A program made the translations under genes and the position numbers. Positions 34,530 to 45,457 of a stretch of DNA of 64,000 bases are shown here, piece by piece. The first letter of the stretch is position 1. Every line of letters begins with the position of its first letter. This DNA comes from Telmatactis stephensoni (Eukaryota; Cnidaria; Anthozoa; Actiniaria; Isophelliidae). The stretch lies in the NCBI GenBank assembly GCA_029948255.1, contig JALIZF010001940.1, forward strand, positions 627,501-691,500. Direction: 5' to 3'. The notes beneath the pieces were generated by a model. That model was not told the origin of the DNA and did no database searches. It worked only from the letters and a program-made list of their open reading frames with translations.

Positions 34530-36518
34530 GTTGGTTGATTGATTGATTGATTGGTTGGTTGGTTGATTGATTGGGTGGGTGGGTGGTTGAGTGGGTTGGT
34601 GGGTGGGTGGTTGATTGATTGGTTGGTTGATTGATTGGGTGGTTGGTTGGTTGGTTGGTTGGTGGTTGGTTGATTGGGTGGTTGGTTGGTTGATTGATTG
34701 GTTGGTTGATTGATTGGGTGGGTGGTTGGTTGATTGATTGGATGGTTGGATGGTTGGCTGGTTGGCTGGTTGGCTGGTTGATTGGTTGATTGATTGGGTG
34801 GTTGGGTGGTTAATTGATTAGGTGGTTGGTTGGTTGGTTGATTGATTGGGTGGTTGATTGATTGGGTGGTTGATTGGTTGATTGATTGGGTGGTTGGTTG
34901 ATTGGTTGATTGATTGGGTGGTTGGTTGGTTGGTTGGTTGATTAGGTGTTTGGGTGGTCGGTTGCTTGATTGATTGGGTGGGTGGGTGGTTGATTGATTG
35001 GGTGGTTGATTGGTTGATTGATTGGGTGGTTGATTAGTTGATTGATTGGGTGGTTGATTGGTTGATTGATTGGGTGGTTGGTTGGTTGGTTGGGTGGCAT
35101 GGAGTGTACGTACGCTGTTAACGCGTCAGTCTTCCACCACTGTGGTCTAGCGGTCTAGGTTCGTGGTTACGGAGCCCGGCTGTGAACCAGATGTGATTGA
35201 GTTTGTTTGATGTGTTGTTCTCTCCCTTGCCACGAGGGTTTTTTCTCCGGGTTCTCCGGTTATCCCTCCCTCAGCAAAAATCAACATGTGAGTTAAGCAT
35301 TGTATGAAAAATATTCAAGTGTAGAGGTAGTGAGTGTGAGATGAAAGACGGCCCAATGGAAGATTAGCGAAAGCTAAATTGGCTTCCGTCTATAAATAAA
35401 GACTGTTTTTTTTATTGATTGGGTGGTCGGTTGCTTGATTGATTGGGTGGGTGGTTGATTGATTGGGTGGTTGATTGGTTGATTGATTGGTTGGTTGGTT
35501 GGTTGATTGGGTGGTTGGTTGGTTGGTTGATTAGGTGGTTGGGTGGTTGGTTGATTGATTGGGTGGTCGGTTGCTTGATTGATTGGGTGGGTGGTTGATT
35601 GATTGGTTGGGTAGTTGGTTGATTGATTCGGTGGGTGGTTGATTGATTGGTTGGGTAGTTGGTTGATTGATTGGGTGGTCGGTTGCTTAATTGGTTGGTT
35701 GGTTGAATTCTGGGTTCGAGTGATACTGAGTACTACTGATTGGCATTACTTTGTGTTGGTAGATTTCTGTGTTTTTGTCCGCCCGTCCGCCAGTCCGCCC
35801 GTCTCTTTGTTTGTTTGTTTGTCATAATGCATTTGTCATGCATGTGGACTTTGATCAAATCGATTCTCATCCTCCTTAGCATAAAAAATTGTTATAAAAA
35901 GCTTGCTCGTGTGGAGGGTGTTCATATCACAAGTGACATTTTTCTATTGGTCATCAGAGTTTTGAGAGACAACAGCAAACTGGACAGGACCTACAAGGGA
36001 CTCATTTAAAGAAGAAACGCACACAAACCGAAGCCCATGCAGCCTATACTATTGGCCTCACGATTGTCGCCTATGTCGTTTGCTATTTCCCAGTGATCTT
36101 CTACAGCATAGCGGTAGAAGACCCCAACGAAATGACGAAGACAAGTGCAGCCAAGTGGTTCGGATTTGTCGCTAATTACTTCCTGTTCGTCTCCAGTGCT
36201 TGCAACCCTCTTATCTATATATTTAGATCAGGAAGGTTCCGCTACGCAATTCTACGCTGGATACGAAATCCCTGTGGATCAGATGATATTAGATGCCAAG
36301 AAACTCCGTTGAGGTACAGACATCGGCGGACAGATCTTTGCTTCCCAAAAGTTAATCCGGAAGCGATACCTGGTTTTGTGATAGACGAAGTGGCTTTACA
36401 TAGAGTTGTCGATCGAACCGAGGTACCAAACCTAGAATCTGGTGTCAAGATAGATGAAATGCCTTCAAAGGAATATAGAGTTGCCCAACGAAGGTACCGA
36501 ACCTATTTGATTTCATGA
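33673..36518 (+). CDS. class A (rhodopsin-like) GPCR, two exons
   Basis: Exons 33673-34338 and 35958-36518 join in phase 0 to give 408 residues. The N-terminus (1-30) has N-glycosylation sequons at N5, N6 and N16. Seven membrane spans follow: TM1 with GN at 45-46; TM2 with LANMAVVD; TM3 ending in DRF (127-129) instead of DRY; TM6 with CYFP (264-267) and no conserved Trp; TM7 with NPLIY (305-309). The extracellular Cys pair that links TM3 to ECL2 is absent. The polar third loop (KKKRTQTEAHAA) is split by the intron. Exon 1 ends AAG/gtgatt in loop 3. It resembles the expanded, melatonin-receptor-like class A receptors of cnidarians; ligand unknown. The intron is mostly minisatellite. Confidence 0.9.
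34440..35705 (+). repeat. TTGG/TTGA minisatellite filling the GPCR intron
   Basis: About 940 bp of GGTTGGTTGATTGATTGGGT-type units in two blocks (34440-35085 and 35415-35705), separated by a SINE. The units vary in number of GGTT, GATT and GGGT steps. Confidence 0.95.
35086..35414 (+). mobile_element. tRNA-derived SINE (family 1) inside the minisatellite
   Basis: A-box-like TGTGGTCTAGCGGTCTAGG and B-box-like GGCTGTGAACC are followed by the body TTCTCTCCCTTGCCACGAGG and CTCCGGTTATCCCTCCCTCA. The tail runs AAGACTGTTTTTTTTATTGA. It is the most complete family 1 copy in the window. Confidence 0.85.
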
Positions 36519-36770
36519 TAGATGTAATACCTTTATGTCCTTAATCAAGAGTTGCCCAACCAAGCTACCGTACCTAGAATCTAGTGTCAAAATATAGATA
36601 AAGTGCCTTTACAGAGTTACCCAACCAAGGCCGGTACCGAACCTAGAATCTGGTGTCATAATAGATGAAGTGCCTTCATACAATTGCCCAACCCAGGTAC
36701 CCAATTTAGAATCTGGAATCGAGATCGAACAGATGAAGGTCCTTAACAGAGATGCCCAATCCAAGTAACC
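36410..36770 (+). repeat. degenerate tandem repeat spanning the GPCR stop codon
   Basis: A unit of about 90-105 bp recurs four times. Each has AGTTGCCCAACCAAGG, then GTACCGAACCTAGAATCTGG, then TGTCAAGATAGATGAAATGCC. The first copy encodes the receptor C-terminus (PNLESGVKIDEMPSKEYRVA); the others follow the stop codon. Confidence 0.85.
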
Positions 36771-36954
36771 TGGAACTGATGTGGTAATGATCGCTCAAAG
36801 CAGTTTCTAATACACGTACTGCCTGAAACAGAATTGGTGGGGAAGTGATAATACATCGATGCAAGTGCTGCTTTCAAGAGTACGACGAGTAGGCCCCTTA
36901 ACTAGCTTGTTAGCCAAAAGGAATGCTTTGAATCTTAACTTGCGTTTGTCTTAC

Positions 36955-37173
36955 AGCCAAAATCGTTGCATCGCGACCAGCAAATTACAAATTTTGTTTG
37001 GATTTTGGGTTTTTCTGAGCCGTCAATCGGTTTGGGGGCGGTGCTTCTTTCAAATCAACCAATCACTGAACGAGTTCATGAAAGCTCCGCCCCCAAGAAT
37101 GATGGATGGATTAGAAAAGACCAAAATCTTACCGACTTTGGAGGTCGCGATGCAACGATTTTCGCTGTAAAGC
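36955..37173. mobile_element. 219-bp MITE
   Basis: The ends TACAGCCAAAATCGTTGCAT and ATGCAACGATTTTCGCTGTA are inverted, with CGCGACC / GGTCGCG inside. Internal GGGGGCGG and CCGCCCCC also pair. A lone half-end (CAATCGTTGCATCGCG) is at 32793. Confidence 0.8.
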
Positions 37174-37394
37174 ATCGTAATGAAAATCACAATTGGCCAA
37201 GGATGATTTCTTCCATATTTTCGCGGGTAGCAATCCTCATGATGTCGTCTAGGTAGTGAAAATTTTCTAGCGTCTCATTTGGCACTCTGTAAGCACATCC
37301 AGTAAGATATTTAGTGTTTGGCAGTTTTATTTGACACCAGATTACTTCAAAATCATCTTCAAGGTTTTCACGTCTTGAGTATTTTAAGCCGCTC

Positions 37395-37545
37395 AAAGGC
37401 AAGTACCCCGGGCTCTAAAGTTGCCGTAACTTTGGGCAACTTAAGGCGACTTTAGGCGATTCAAGCAAAAATGACCGAAAAGTCGATGGCACTCAAGGCG
37501 ACTTTGTACGATTTAAGGAGACTGTGCGATTTAAAAAAAAAAAGA
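37395..37545 (+). repeat. short direct repeats AAGGCGACTTTRGGCGATT
   Basis: Three to four degenerate copies of a unit of about 28 bp containing GGCGACTTT and GCGATT(T/C). No coding content. Confidence 0.6.
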
Positions 37546-37706
37546 CAAGCTAGCTGATAGAATTGAAGCGATTTGTCCTGTTGATACTGGAGTTATAGTT
37601 TTTTGGGTGGGGCGGGTGAGTAAAACCTCATCACTAGTGAAAGTATCCAGGAAACCCGGAAACGATTTGTCTATTCATTAGGGCTTAGACTGTATAAAAT
37701 AGAGGA

Positions 37707-37842
37707 TATTACATGGGCGCGCGGAGATACGAATTTTATCTTCGAGAGTTGATGAGATGAGTGAGCGCAGCGAACGAGTAAGAGATTATCAAGAAGAGAA
37801 GATGAAATTTGTATCTCCAAGCGCACATGTAATATTCTGTTT
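37707..37842. repeat. palindromic repeat with GAGTGAGCGCAGCGAACGAG core
   Basis: The arms GATATTACATGGGCGCGCGG and its diverged complement enclose GAGATACGAATTTTATCTTC and a core with GTGAGCGCAGCGAACGAG. I have seen closely similar foldbacks in coral and anemone genomes (recollection, not searched here). Confidence 0.65.
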
Positions 37843-38019
37843 AATATATAATCAACGATGAATTAGAATGTGTCGTCGCTGTGAAGCTCCCGAAAAACGT
37901 AGCTATGACAACAGTGTTATCTTCACATGTGAAATAACATGTTATCTTCACATGTAAAGATATCACTTTTTCGAAACAGAGAAAAATAGATAATTCATCG
38001 ATGATTATATAGCTATTTC

Positions 38020-38290
38020 AAAAAAGGTTGACGGGGCGAAGGGCGATCGGCGATTGGTGATTGCACGACCGAAAGGAACTGTGGTCACGCCATTATAGAC
38101 CGCTATCCGGCGCGAAGATATGAATCGCCTATTGACCACTTTGTCCAATAAGGTCTTTACTGCGTGGTACCGGCATTGCTTGGGTATTTAATTAATGAAA
38201 ATGAAGCAATTCGCTACCAAAATTTCCTTTCGATCGTGCAATCACCGATTGCCATTCGCCATTCGCCTCGTCAACCTTTTTTGAAATAGC
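38020..38290. mobile_element. 271-bp MITE with CTATTTCAAAAAAGGTTG ends
   Basis: TAGCTATTTCAAAAAAGGTT on the left and AACCTTTTTTGAAATAGCTA on the right are perfect inverted ends. Pairing continues through GACG..GGCGAT and GATTGCACGA. It shares ends with the element at 27786. Confidence 0.88.
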
Positions 38291-38299
38291 TATATATAT

Positions 38300-39072
38300 T
38301 AAATATGTATATATACATACCCTGTATAATGTAAATATTACTGACTTATTTGTGTGATTTGTATTGTTTTAATTTGTTGTTGATTTAATTTTGTGTGATG
38401 CATATGAGAAAAAGGAATAAGTATAATAATGTATAATAATGTACTCGGCAATATCAAACTACGATACTTGTAAAAATATTTTTTGTATGCTTGTAATAAT
38501 GTAATACTTAAAAAAAAGCAAAAAATATACTGACTATAGCTTGCCCCTTCTATCCCCAAAAACCCTTCACACACACAAAAAAGGGAGTTTGGGCTATGCA
38601 CAGCCATGTGGGCTATTTTTTTTTTTTTGGGGGGGGGGGGGGGGGTTCTTTTGTTATTTCGAACAAATTTTGCTCGAGCTGGGTCACTGTGAGCGAATAA
38701 TTAAACAAAAACCGGTTTAAAACCTGTTAATACCAGTTCAGGGACGGACCATTAAAAAAGTAATGAGGCTCGGGAATCTCTTCTTTTTTTTTTTTGTCAC
38801 CAAAATAGAACTTTTTTGTAGACTTAACAAGAATACTTCGATTTTCACGCTGTTTTTGAAAACTCAAAATTGCACTACATTTCCTTTTTTCTGCACTAAA
38901 TTTCCTTTTTCTTCTTGAAACAGCACTGCTCTTAGCCAATCAGCATTGAGAATTTTTTCATATATATTATTATGCGCGAAAAATTATGGCTTGTGGAAAT
39001 AGAATTTATATATAGCGACTATTAAAAGGGAAAAAGTCTAGTAAGCTCTGTCTGAATGCTTGTGAAGGCCAA
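38300..39072. other. intergenic, nothing recognised
   Basis: AT-rich, with a T run followed by a G run at about 38616-38645. No exon or RNA gene found. Confidence 0.5.
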
Positions 39073-39275
39073 TGCCTAAAGCCCGCCGCACACGTTGAGA
39101 AACTGTGTGAGGAAACTGCCACGCAAGGCACTTTCTCACGTGTGCTCTTTTACCTGCTCTATTTTTGGCCTCGCGTAGCCAAAGATGCAACGTCTGTGGC
39201 AGGAAATCGTCTGAGCTAAGTGCCTCGCGTGGCAGTTTCCTCACGCAGTTTCTCAACGTGTGCTGCGGTTTAATT
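39073..39275. mobile_element. MITE, GCCCGCCGCACACGTTGAG ends (copy 1)
   Basis: The inverted ends AAGCCCGCCGCACACGTTGA and TCAACGTGTGCTGCGGTTTA flank an interior with GGCCTCGCGTAGCC. A second copy in opposite internal orientation follows at 39432. Confidence 0.85.
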
Positions 39276-39431
39276 TTAGAGCACGTGGGGATTGACAGTT
39301 GACAGAACACGAGAGAAGTGTTCTGTGCTCTGTGCACAGTATACGCGGCCAATGACTGCGTTCGGTATATGGTTATTTTATACATGGAAATGTTGCACAA
39401 CGCATAAGGTAAATGTCACCAGGAGAAGTCA

Positions 39432-39631
39432 GTAAAGCCCGCCGTACACGTTGAGAAACTGCGCGAGGAAACTGCTACGCGAGGCACTTAGCTCAGACGA
39501 TTTCTCGCCGCAGACGTTGCATCTTTGGCTACGCGAGGCCAAAAATAGAGCAGGTAAAAGAGCACACGGTGAGAAAAGTGCCTCGTGTGGCAGTTTTCTC
39601 ACACAGTTTCTCAACGTGTGCGGCGGGCTTA
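39432..39631. mobile_element. MITE, same family (copy 2, inverted)
   Basis: Ends AAGCCCGCCGTACACGTTGA and TCAACGTGTGCGGCGGGCTT. The interior reads as the reverse complement of copy 1 (GGCTACGCGAGGCC). The right flank is TTAA and the left TAAA. Confidence 0.85.
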
Positions 39632-40047
39632 AACACAGCACGCGCGCGAGCTTTCTATTTTTTTTTTTTTCAAATTTTTATGTTTTAGACTTTTTAAATG
39701 ATTTTTAAAAGTAATATTTTGTCGCAACGTTTTATTATTCTTATACGGATATCAAATTTTATAAAATTTATTTTGCTGTTTGCCAAAATAAATAACATTG
39801 CGCTTTTTTATCACTATCGACGTTTTAGAGTGATTTATAGATCATGATATATATTAATGTCGGCCGATTTTCACTGTTTGATAATGTCTATTTTTAGAGT
39901 TCGTTTTCGAGGATCCATTTTACCATTTTTGCCCTTCCCTCTTGGCTATGTCACAATGCAGATATCTATTAAAGCCATCAGTTAGCAGCCCATGTTTCTA
40001 GTCACTTCTCATCCTCCTCCTCCTCTTTCTTCTGTAGAAACCACAGC

Positions 40048-42804
40048 TCAAACTAAGTTGTATTTCTTTCTCAACTCTTCTCTTCGTTTTTCTCTTTTTT
40101 CTTTTCGTTGTTGGTGGCGCTCGACAAGTCTTTGCTGGACAATCTTTAGTCTGTCTTCTGCCCTGAAAAATAAATGACTTGCAATCACCATGGATACAGT
40201 TTGATTGGCAATCACCATGGATATAGTTTGATTGACAGTCACCATGGACACAGTTTAATTGGCAATCACCATGGATACCTTGTTACATGAAATGAAAAAA
40301 AAGTTGCAAACAAATTTTGCAAGATCTAAGTCAAGCAAAACTTGAAATAGACTAAAGTTTAGGAAATAAAGGACTTTTGACTCAAAAACCTTAGTCAAAC
40401 TTAAGTTACTAATTGTAAGCCTTCTCTGCAAGGAACTCCTTATTTCGAACTGAGTTCCTGTGGTAAGAAAAGAGCAGAGATTCCAGTAGTATCTGTCGTA
40501 CAGCTCTCATGGATATATACATGGCTCTTATCAGTTATGTACACATAGAAGGTAATATAATTAAATTATGCATGCAATCATGTATTAAGGTGGCTCGACC
40601 CAATTTCGCCAGTGCGCGGGTAGTCGGATTGAAGCGGCTATTAATTGCGTTACAGAATTAAATAATTGAATTTGCAAAAAATGCAAATATACATGGAAAG
40701 TCACGCCAGTGATATCCAGAGTAACGCTGTACGTAGCAGTTCCTTACTACAGTTTCTAGAACTATGGTATTTCCTTGTACAAAAAGAAAACGGAGAAGTG
40801 AAATATTGCAGGAAAACACATTAAAGGCTAAAAAGGCGACCAAAAGTAGTTCACCAGTCCAGGTAACTTGGAAGACTTCCATGTATTTGCATTTTTTGCA
40901 CGAGGTGCCAAAGCGACACGCATGCAGGCATGCATAATCAAACACTGGCAACAACTCGGAGAATAGAGATGCATATATGGCAATGTTTAAAAAATTATTT
41001 AATGGTCTTAAAAAACTTCAATGCCTTTATAATTTACACACCTTACTGGTAAAGGATTGAATATTCAATATCGAGAAATAAAAAAAAATTGATCTACTAG
41101 TTTTCAAGAAACTGTATTATTAACGTGGATGTCGAAATTCCGAGATAAACGCAGCAATTTAGTGCTTTACGTACAGTCATCTCAACGGCGATCAAAAATA
41201 GCAAATACGATGACATATTCACAAAATAAAGAAACATGCCTTGGTATTATTTAGAACCAAAAATATTGCAACTTTTCTTTGGAAAATTATTGTTATAAAA
41301 TTAATTTAGTAGAGCACCCGCGGTTTTAAATTTCTTCAAAGTTAAATAATTGCTCCGTTTTTACTCAAAATCGGCTTAATAGAATTTCTTTAAACGCTCT
41401 CACATTATAGACAAACATTTGATTTACAAAGTCTCATAAATCGTTTTGCTCGTCGAGGTCTGGATTTTGAGAAAATTGGCAAAATTTCAAATCTAGTGTA
41501 TAACAATTTTGATGTTAAAAAGGCTCCGATTTCAACTAAACTAGTATCATTATAAAATTTGGTCCATTTGTAGTAGGTGTGCGTAAAAAGTTTGGTCAAC
41601 TTAATTCTGTAACGCGATTAATAGCCGCTTCAATTCGACTACCCGCGCACTGGCGAAATTGGGTCGAGCCACCTTAAAGGGTTATTAATCTTCTAAAAAT
41701 ACCACAAAAATTCTGGTTCATTCCAACAAACTGATTTCATGCATATGGCTTTGCGGTTAGGTTTAAGGTGCTTGCAGGGACCCAGTCTTCAATTCTTTTA
41801 AATTTATAATTGAAGATGATTTGAGTTGTTGAAACTTATCTAAGTTCTTATTAGCCTTCCCTGTACATGCATATACCCATATGTGGAAGTCATGACAGAA
41901 ACTTCTGAGGGATTCTCCCCTCTCTCAACACAGGTACCCAAAGAAAGAATACTTAGTGCATGGAGGGCAACGATAATAATTATACCTTTGTTGGGATGGA
42001 TTTAGAGGCTGAGTAGGATCATCATTTCTTTCTAAAGGATCAGGAAAAACATCATATTTTGTATCTCCTATGAATTTGTCTTCAAAGTAATATCCCTTTT
42101 GCCTGTTGGAAATATTTAGAAGAATAAGAACTATAAGAAGAAAATGTGTTCTGTCTGATTCTAGTGTATCTGCTTTCCTGCCTCCCTCTTGCCTGCCTGT
42201 CTCTCAGTTTGTCTGTCTGTCTGTCTTTCTGTCTGTCTTTGTCTGTCTGTCTGTCTGCCTGTTTGTTGTCAGCCAAGCCTGCTTGCTTGCCAACTTTCTG
42301 TACATGTATAATTTGTTTGTTTGTTTGTGCTCTGCCTGTGCTTCCATTGTTCTGTTGTTTGTCTGTCTGTCTGTCTGTTAGGCTGTCTGTCTGTCTGCAT
42401 ATGAATACAATCATTGTTTCTGACTCAATGAAAGAATTAATTCTATCAACCTAAACACACTAGATCCGCGAGCATCGCTGAACTTATAGGTCATCATTAG
42501 TTGTATTACTTCCCTCCTCTCCTTCCCCCCCCCCCCCCTCCCCCTTCCCCGCACTGGTTATAATTCGGTTATCTACTGAACCCACTTACTGATTCCCATC
42601 TTTGAATGTATAAACTCCATATCCATGCTTCTTTCCTCTTTGCCATTGTCCATCATAGATATCACCATTTTCATAATAATAAACTCCTTTACCATTCCTT
42701 AGACCAAACAAAGTCTCCCCATTGTACGGGCTGCTGATATCCTCATAACTCTCATAGTCCGATGCTTCTTCGGCTTTACCACAATTGCATATAATCAATC
42801 CCAT
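40048..42804 (-). CDS. small MORN-repeat protein, three coding exons
   Basis: Coding exons 42804-42590, 42102-41986 and 40162-40048 join in phase to 148 residues. An acceptor at 42829 just upstream of the ATG implies a 5' UTR exon further right. The protein starts MGLIICNCG, which fits the N-myristoylation pattern (Gly2, small residue at 6) with Cys6 and Cys8 available for palmitoylation. An acidic stretch follows, then two MORN repeats (YNGETLFGLRNGKG, YDGQWQRGKKHGYG, about residues 27-72) and a degenerate third. The end is a highly charged helix (VERHQQRKEKREKRREELRK). MORN repeats bind membranes or act as scaffolds in cilia and cytoskeleton. It is too short for RSPH1 or MORN1 and I do not recognise an orthologue. 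Possible minus-strand poly(A) signals (TTTATT on plus) lie at 39767 and 39731. Confidence 0.85.
40589..41673. mobile_element. 1.09-kb TTAA element (MORN gene intron 2)
   Basis: Inverted arms of about 72 bp begin GGTGGCTCGACCCAATTTCG. They are flanked by TTAA at 40585-40588 and 41674-41677. A smaller inverted pair (GCAAAAAATGCAAATA) lies inside the left half. No open frame of note. Confidence 0.9.
42175..42400. repeat. CTGT microsatellite (MORN gene intron 1)
   Basis: CTGT/CTGC-rich sequence, broken by a GTTTGTTTGTTTG run. The open frames on both strands here are repeat artefacts. Confidence 0.9.
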
Positions 42805-42828
42805 TAGAGATGAGAATGAAACTTTTGG

Positions 42829-44966
42829 CTGCAAAATTGATTAATCCAAAAGATATTTCTTTCTTCTCTTCAGTTAAGTAGGCAACAGTCAGAATTATAT
42901 TCCATCAAAGAGGAATTTAACTGTAGATATCTTCAAACAATCTTCTACCAGGAGTCCTGTTTCTATTCGATATCAATTCACCTATTAAAATGGAATTTCT
43001 TTGCTTGGTCAAAAAATATAAGAAGTAAAATAGATATGGAGACAGATACGTATACGAACTCTGTGATTCGCCGATGGAAAATAATACATTGAGAAATATA
43101 TATGTTTCCTAATATCTGCTCTGGCAAGGTCAGCTTCCGCGAAATGACGAGAACACAGTCACGAGATATACTTTTATGACGTCTTTACGTCACGTAAGCT
43201 ACAGTGTCACGCATATATATTTCCCTTTTCACGTTAATTTGATTGTCTAAAGTAAGAGTTTTAATTTGACCATCACTGAAAATATACATTAAAAAGCTCC
43301 ACTTGATTCCCATTTGAATGGGTTCTAGCTTTTACTTTTTGTCGATTTTGGACATTTTTTTTGACCATGTTGCATGGGCTACAACCTTGTTGGTGCATTT
43401 TTCACAATTTTGCATTTTTACTATGGATCTTCACAGAAATTAGCCAGTGAATGAATTTAGTGAATTGATGGAACCCTAGAGTTTTTGTTGCCATTGGAAA
43501 CTAAATCACGTGACTACCATGTCGCCATCTTGGACGGGAGTGGACACGAACTGATACCTTAAGCTTAAGAGATAGTAAGGAACAAAACTAGCCATAGACT
43601 AGAAAATATGACAGATTAGTTTGTAGCCTATCGCAAGTTTTCTAGGTGGTTTGTTTTCCAGTCTAGCTAGTATATCTCTAATTTTCTAACAGTTCCAATA
43701 GTTGTCTACGATTTAGTAATATTTTTGTAGATTAACTTAATTAAGGGGCTCGTTTTTGTAGCCCATGGCTAGAGTTTTACAAAGCTACACGTAGTTTGTA
43801 CTCTGGCTGGTTTTCTAGCCTTAAGCTATGGTTTTCTAGCATATGGCTAGTTTCCTACCCTGTGGCTAAGATCGGAGTCAATCCGAGTTCCAGAGGGGAA
43901 ATCCTTCCGATGAAATGACCTTCCGATTTTCGGGACTGATAACCTTTCTATCAATAATTCGACTCTCCGCCCACAACCTAGCTTTCGTAGTTGTTCATTG
44001 GCTGTAAGTAAAGACGTCAACTGTCAATTATAAGTTTTGGTTTTGGGGTATATGTGTCTGTGAAACCCTTCGTTTTTATTTCAGTTCCAAAAGCTACTAC
44101 TATTCGATCATAACTCTACTTAAACTGAGCTTCGTCGTCCAACTTACTCTGCTTGAAGGTAATATCTTGTTTCATCAAGTTCCAATAATAAGATGATAAG
44201 TATAGTCGACAAACTTTTAAGAGCTATAGTCGTCAATACAATACATTACCGTATTGCTAAGCTGGGACAAATTCTGCTCATCTGAAATTCGCGAATTCTG
44301 CCTGCCGCTATTTATTCAATGATATATCAGATATATCTACTCTAAAATTTGCTTATTTCTTTTCATTCGTTTTTGATATTGCTTGCAAAAAGCATTCTTT
44401 TTCGAAAAGAGTGAATAGAGACGGCAACTTAACGGAAAACAAGAACACTGGAGAGAAAAATGACTTCAAAACAACGCTGTGCTGCAAAACTAAGCGATGG
44501 ACTTCGATTCACGGCTTTGCCAGAATGAAATGGTCATTTGGTTAAACTTTTTTACTCTTTTCGAAAAGAAACTTATAAATCAAGCTTAGGATACTAAAGT
44601 TTGGAGGCATTTGAAAGGCTAGGCGTGTATATAAAAAACGTCAATTTGTCGACATTTTGTTCTGTGTATGAACTCAAATTCTTGGCAGTGTATTGACATT
44701 AACTTCGGCTCTTCGCATGCTCGTCTTCATTCAATAAACAAACCTGTCAGTGAATAAACTACATACTTTGTGGAAATGAAAAAGAACTAGAGCTAGCACA
44801 AATAAACTATATTATATTTTGTTTTCAAAGTTTCTTCCCTCTTTGAAATACTGATTAATTATTGACATTATTCTACTTGTTTAAATCTGCACTTTTTAAA
44901 TGAAAACATGCTATAAACATTCGTCTTTCCTTGAAGAAATTTTGTTCAGTGTATTATAAATAATAA
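42829..44966. other. intergenic with satellite relic
   Basis: Upstream of the MORN gene; its promoter or 5' UTR exon should lie here but cannot be placed. At about 43330-43400 there is a relict of the 54-bp satellite (TTTTGACCATGTTGCATGGG). CTAGCCATAGACTAG-type repeats occur at 43580-43870 and again at 46880-47030. A 20-bp inverted pair (TTTTCGAAAAGAGTGAA) spans 44395-44575. Confidence 0.5.
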
Positions 44967-45124
44967 ATCGCACGATCGCACGCAATATTCGGAATTAATA
45001 GTTATTCGTAATGTTTTGCAAATTCTCAAATATGACTCGCTTAAAGGCTCGTCCAATTTTGAGAACTTTCAAAACATTACTCGTACCTAATAATTCCGAA
45101 TTGTACTCGAGATCGTGCGATTTC
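44967..45124. mobile_element. 158-bp MITE
   Basis: The arms AAATCGCACGATCGCACG and its near complement (CTCGAGATCGTGCGATTT) extend about 65 bp, through TTCGGAATTA and GTAATGTTTTG. The target duplication is unclear in the AT-rich flanks. Confidence 0.8.
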
Positions 45125-45149
45125 CTATAATAATGTAGCAGTCCGGCGT

Positions 45150-45330
45150 TATAAGAGCAAGGATGGCACAGTTGGTAATAATGCGCGGCCTTCGGTGGTC
45201 CCGAGTTCGATTCCCAGTGATTTCGACTTCTTTCCTTTCCGTGTAGCTTTAACTAGCTTTATAAACCGGTAAGAATTAAGGAGCACTGATGGATAGAGGG
45301 GGTGGAGGTCGCACCTTTGAAAGCTTTAAA
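45150..45330 (+). mobile_element. tRNA-derived SINE (family 2)
   Basis: A-box-like GGATGGCACAGTTGGTAATA and a good B box, GAGTTCGATTCCC, are followed by a body with CTAGCTTTATAAACCGG and GGAGCACTGATGGATAGAGG. The body matches the tandem units at 15940-16530. It is SINE rather than a tRNA gene because no acceptor stem closes. Confidence 0.75.
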
Positions 45331-45457
45331 CACGAGCCTCTGGCCCGGGGGATTGGGCAACAACTCCCCGCTCTTCGAAGTAAAAGAATTTAACCTTGAC
45401 CTTTACGTAGCTTTTATACATATATTGTAGATATACCGTACGATCAGCTGACTGAGA

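Noticed and set aside
45165..45225. Possible tRNA gene with a good B box
   Set aside because: No closed acceptor stem or clear anticodon arm, and the following body recurs elsewhere; SINE head.
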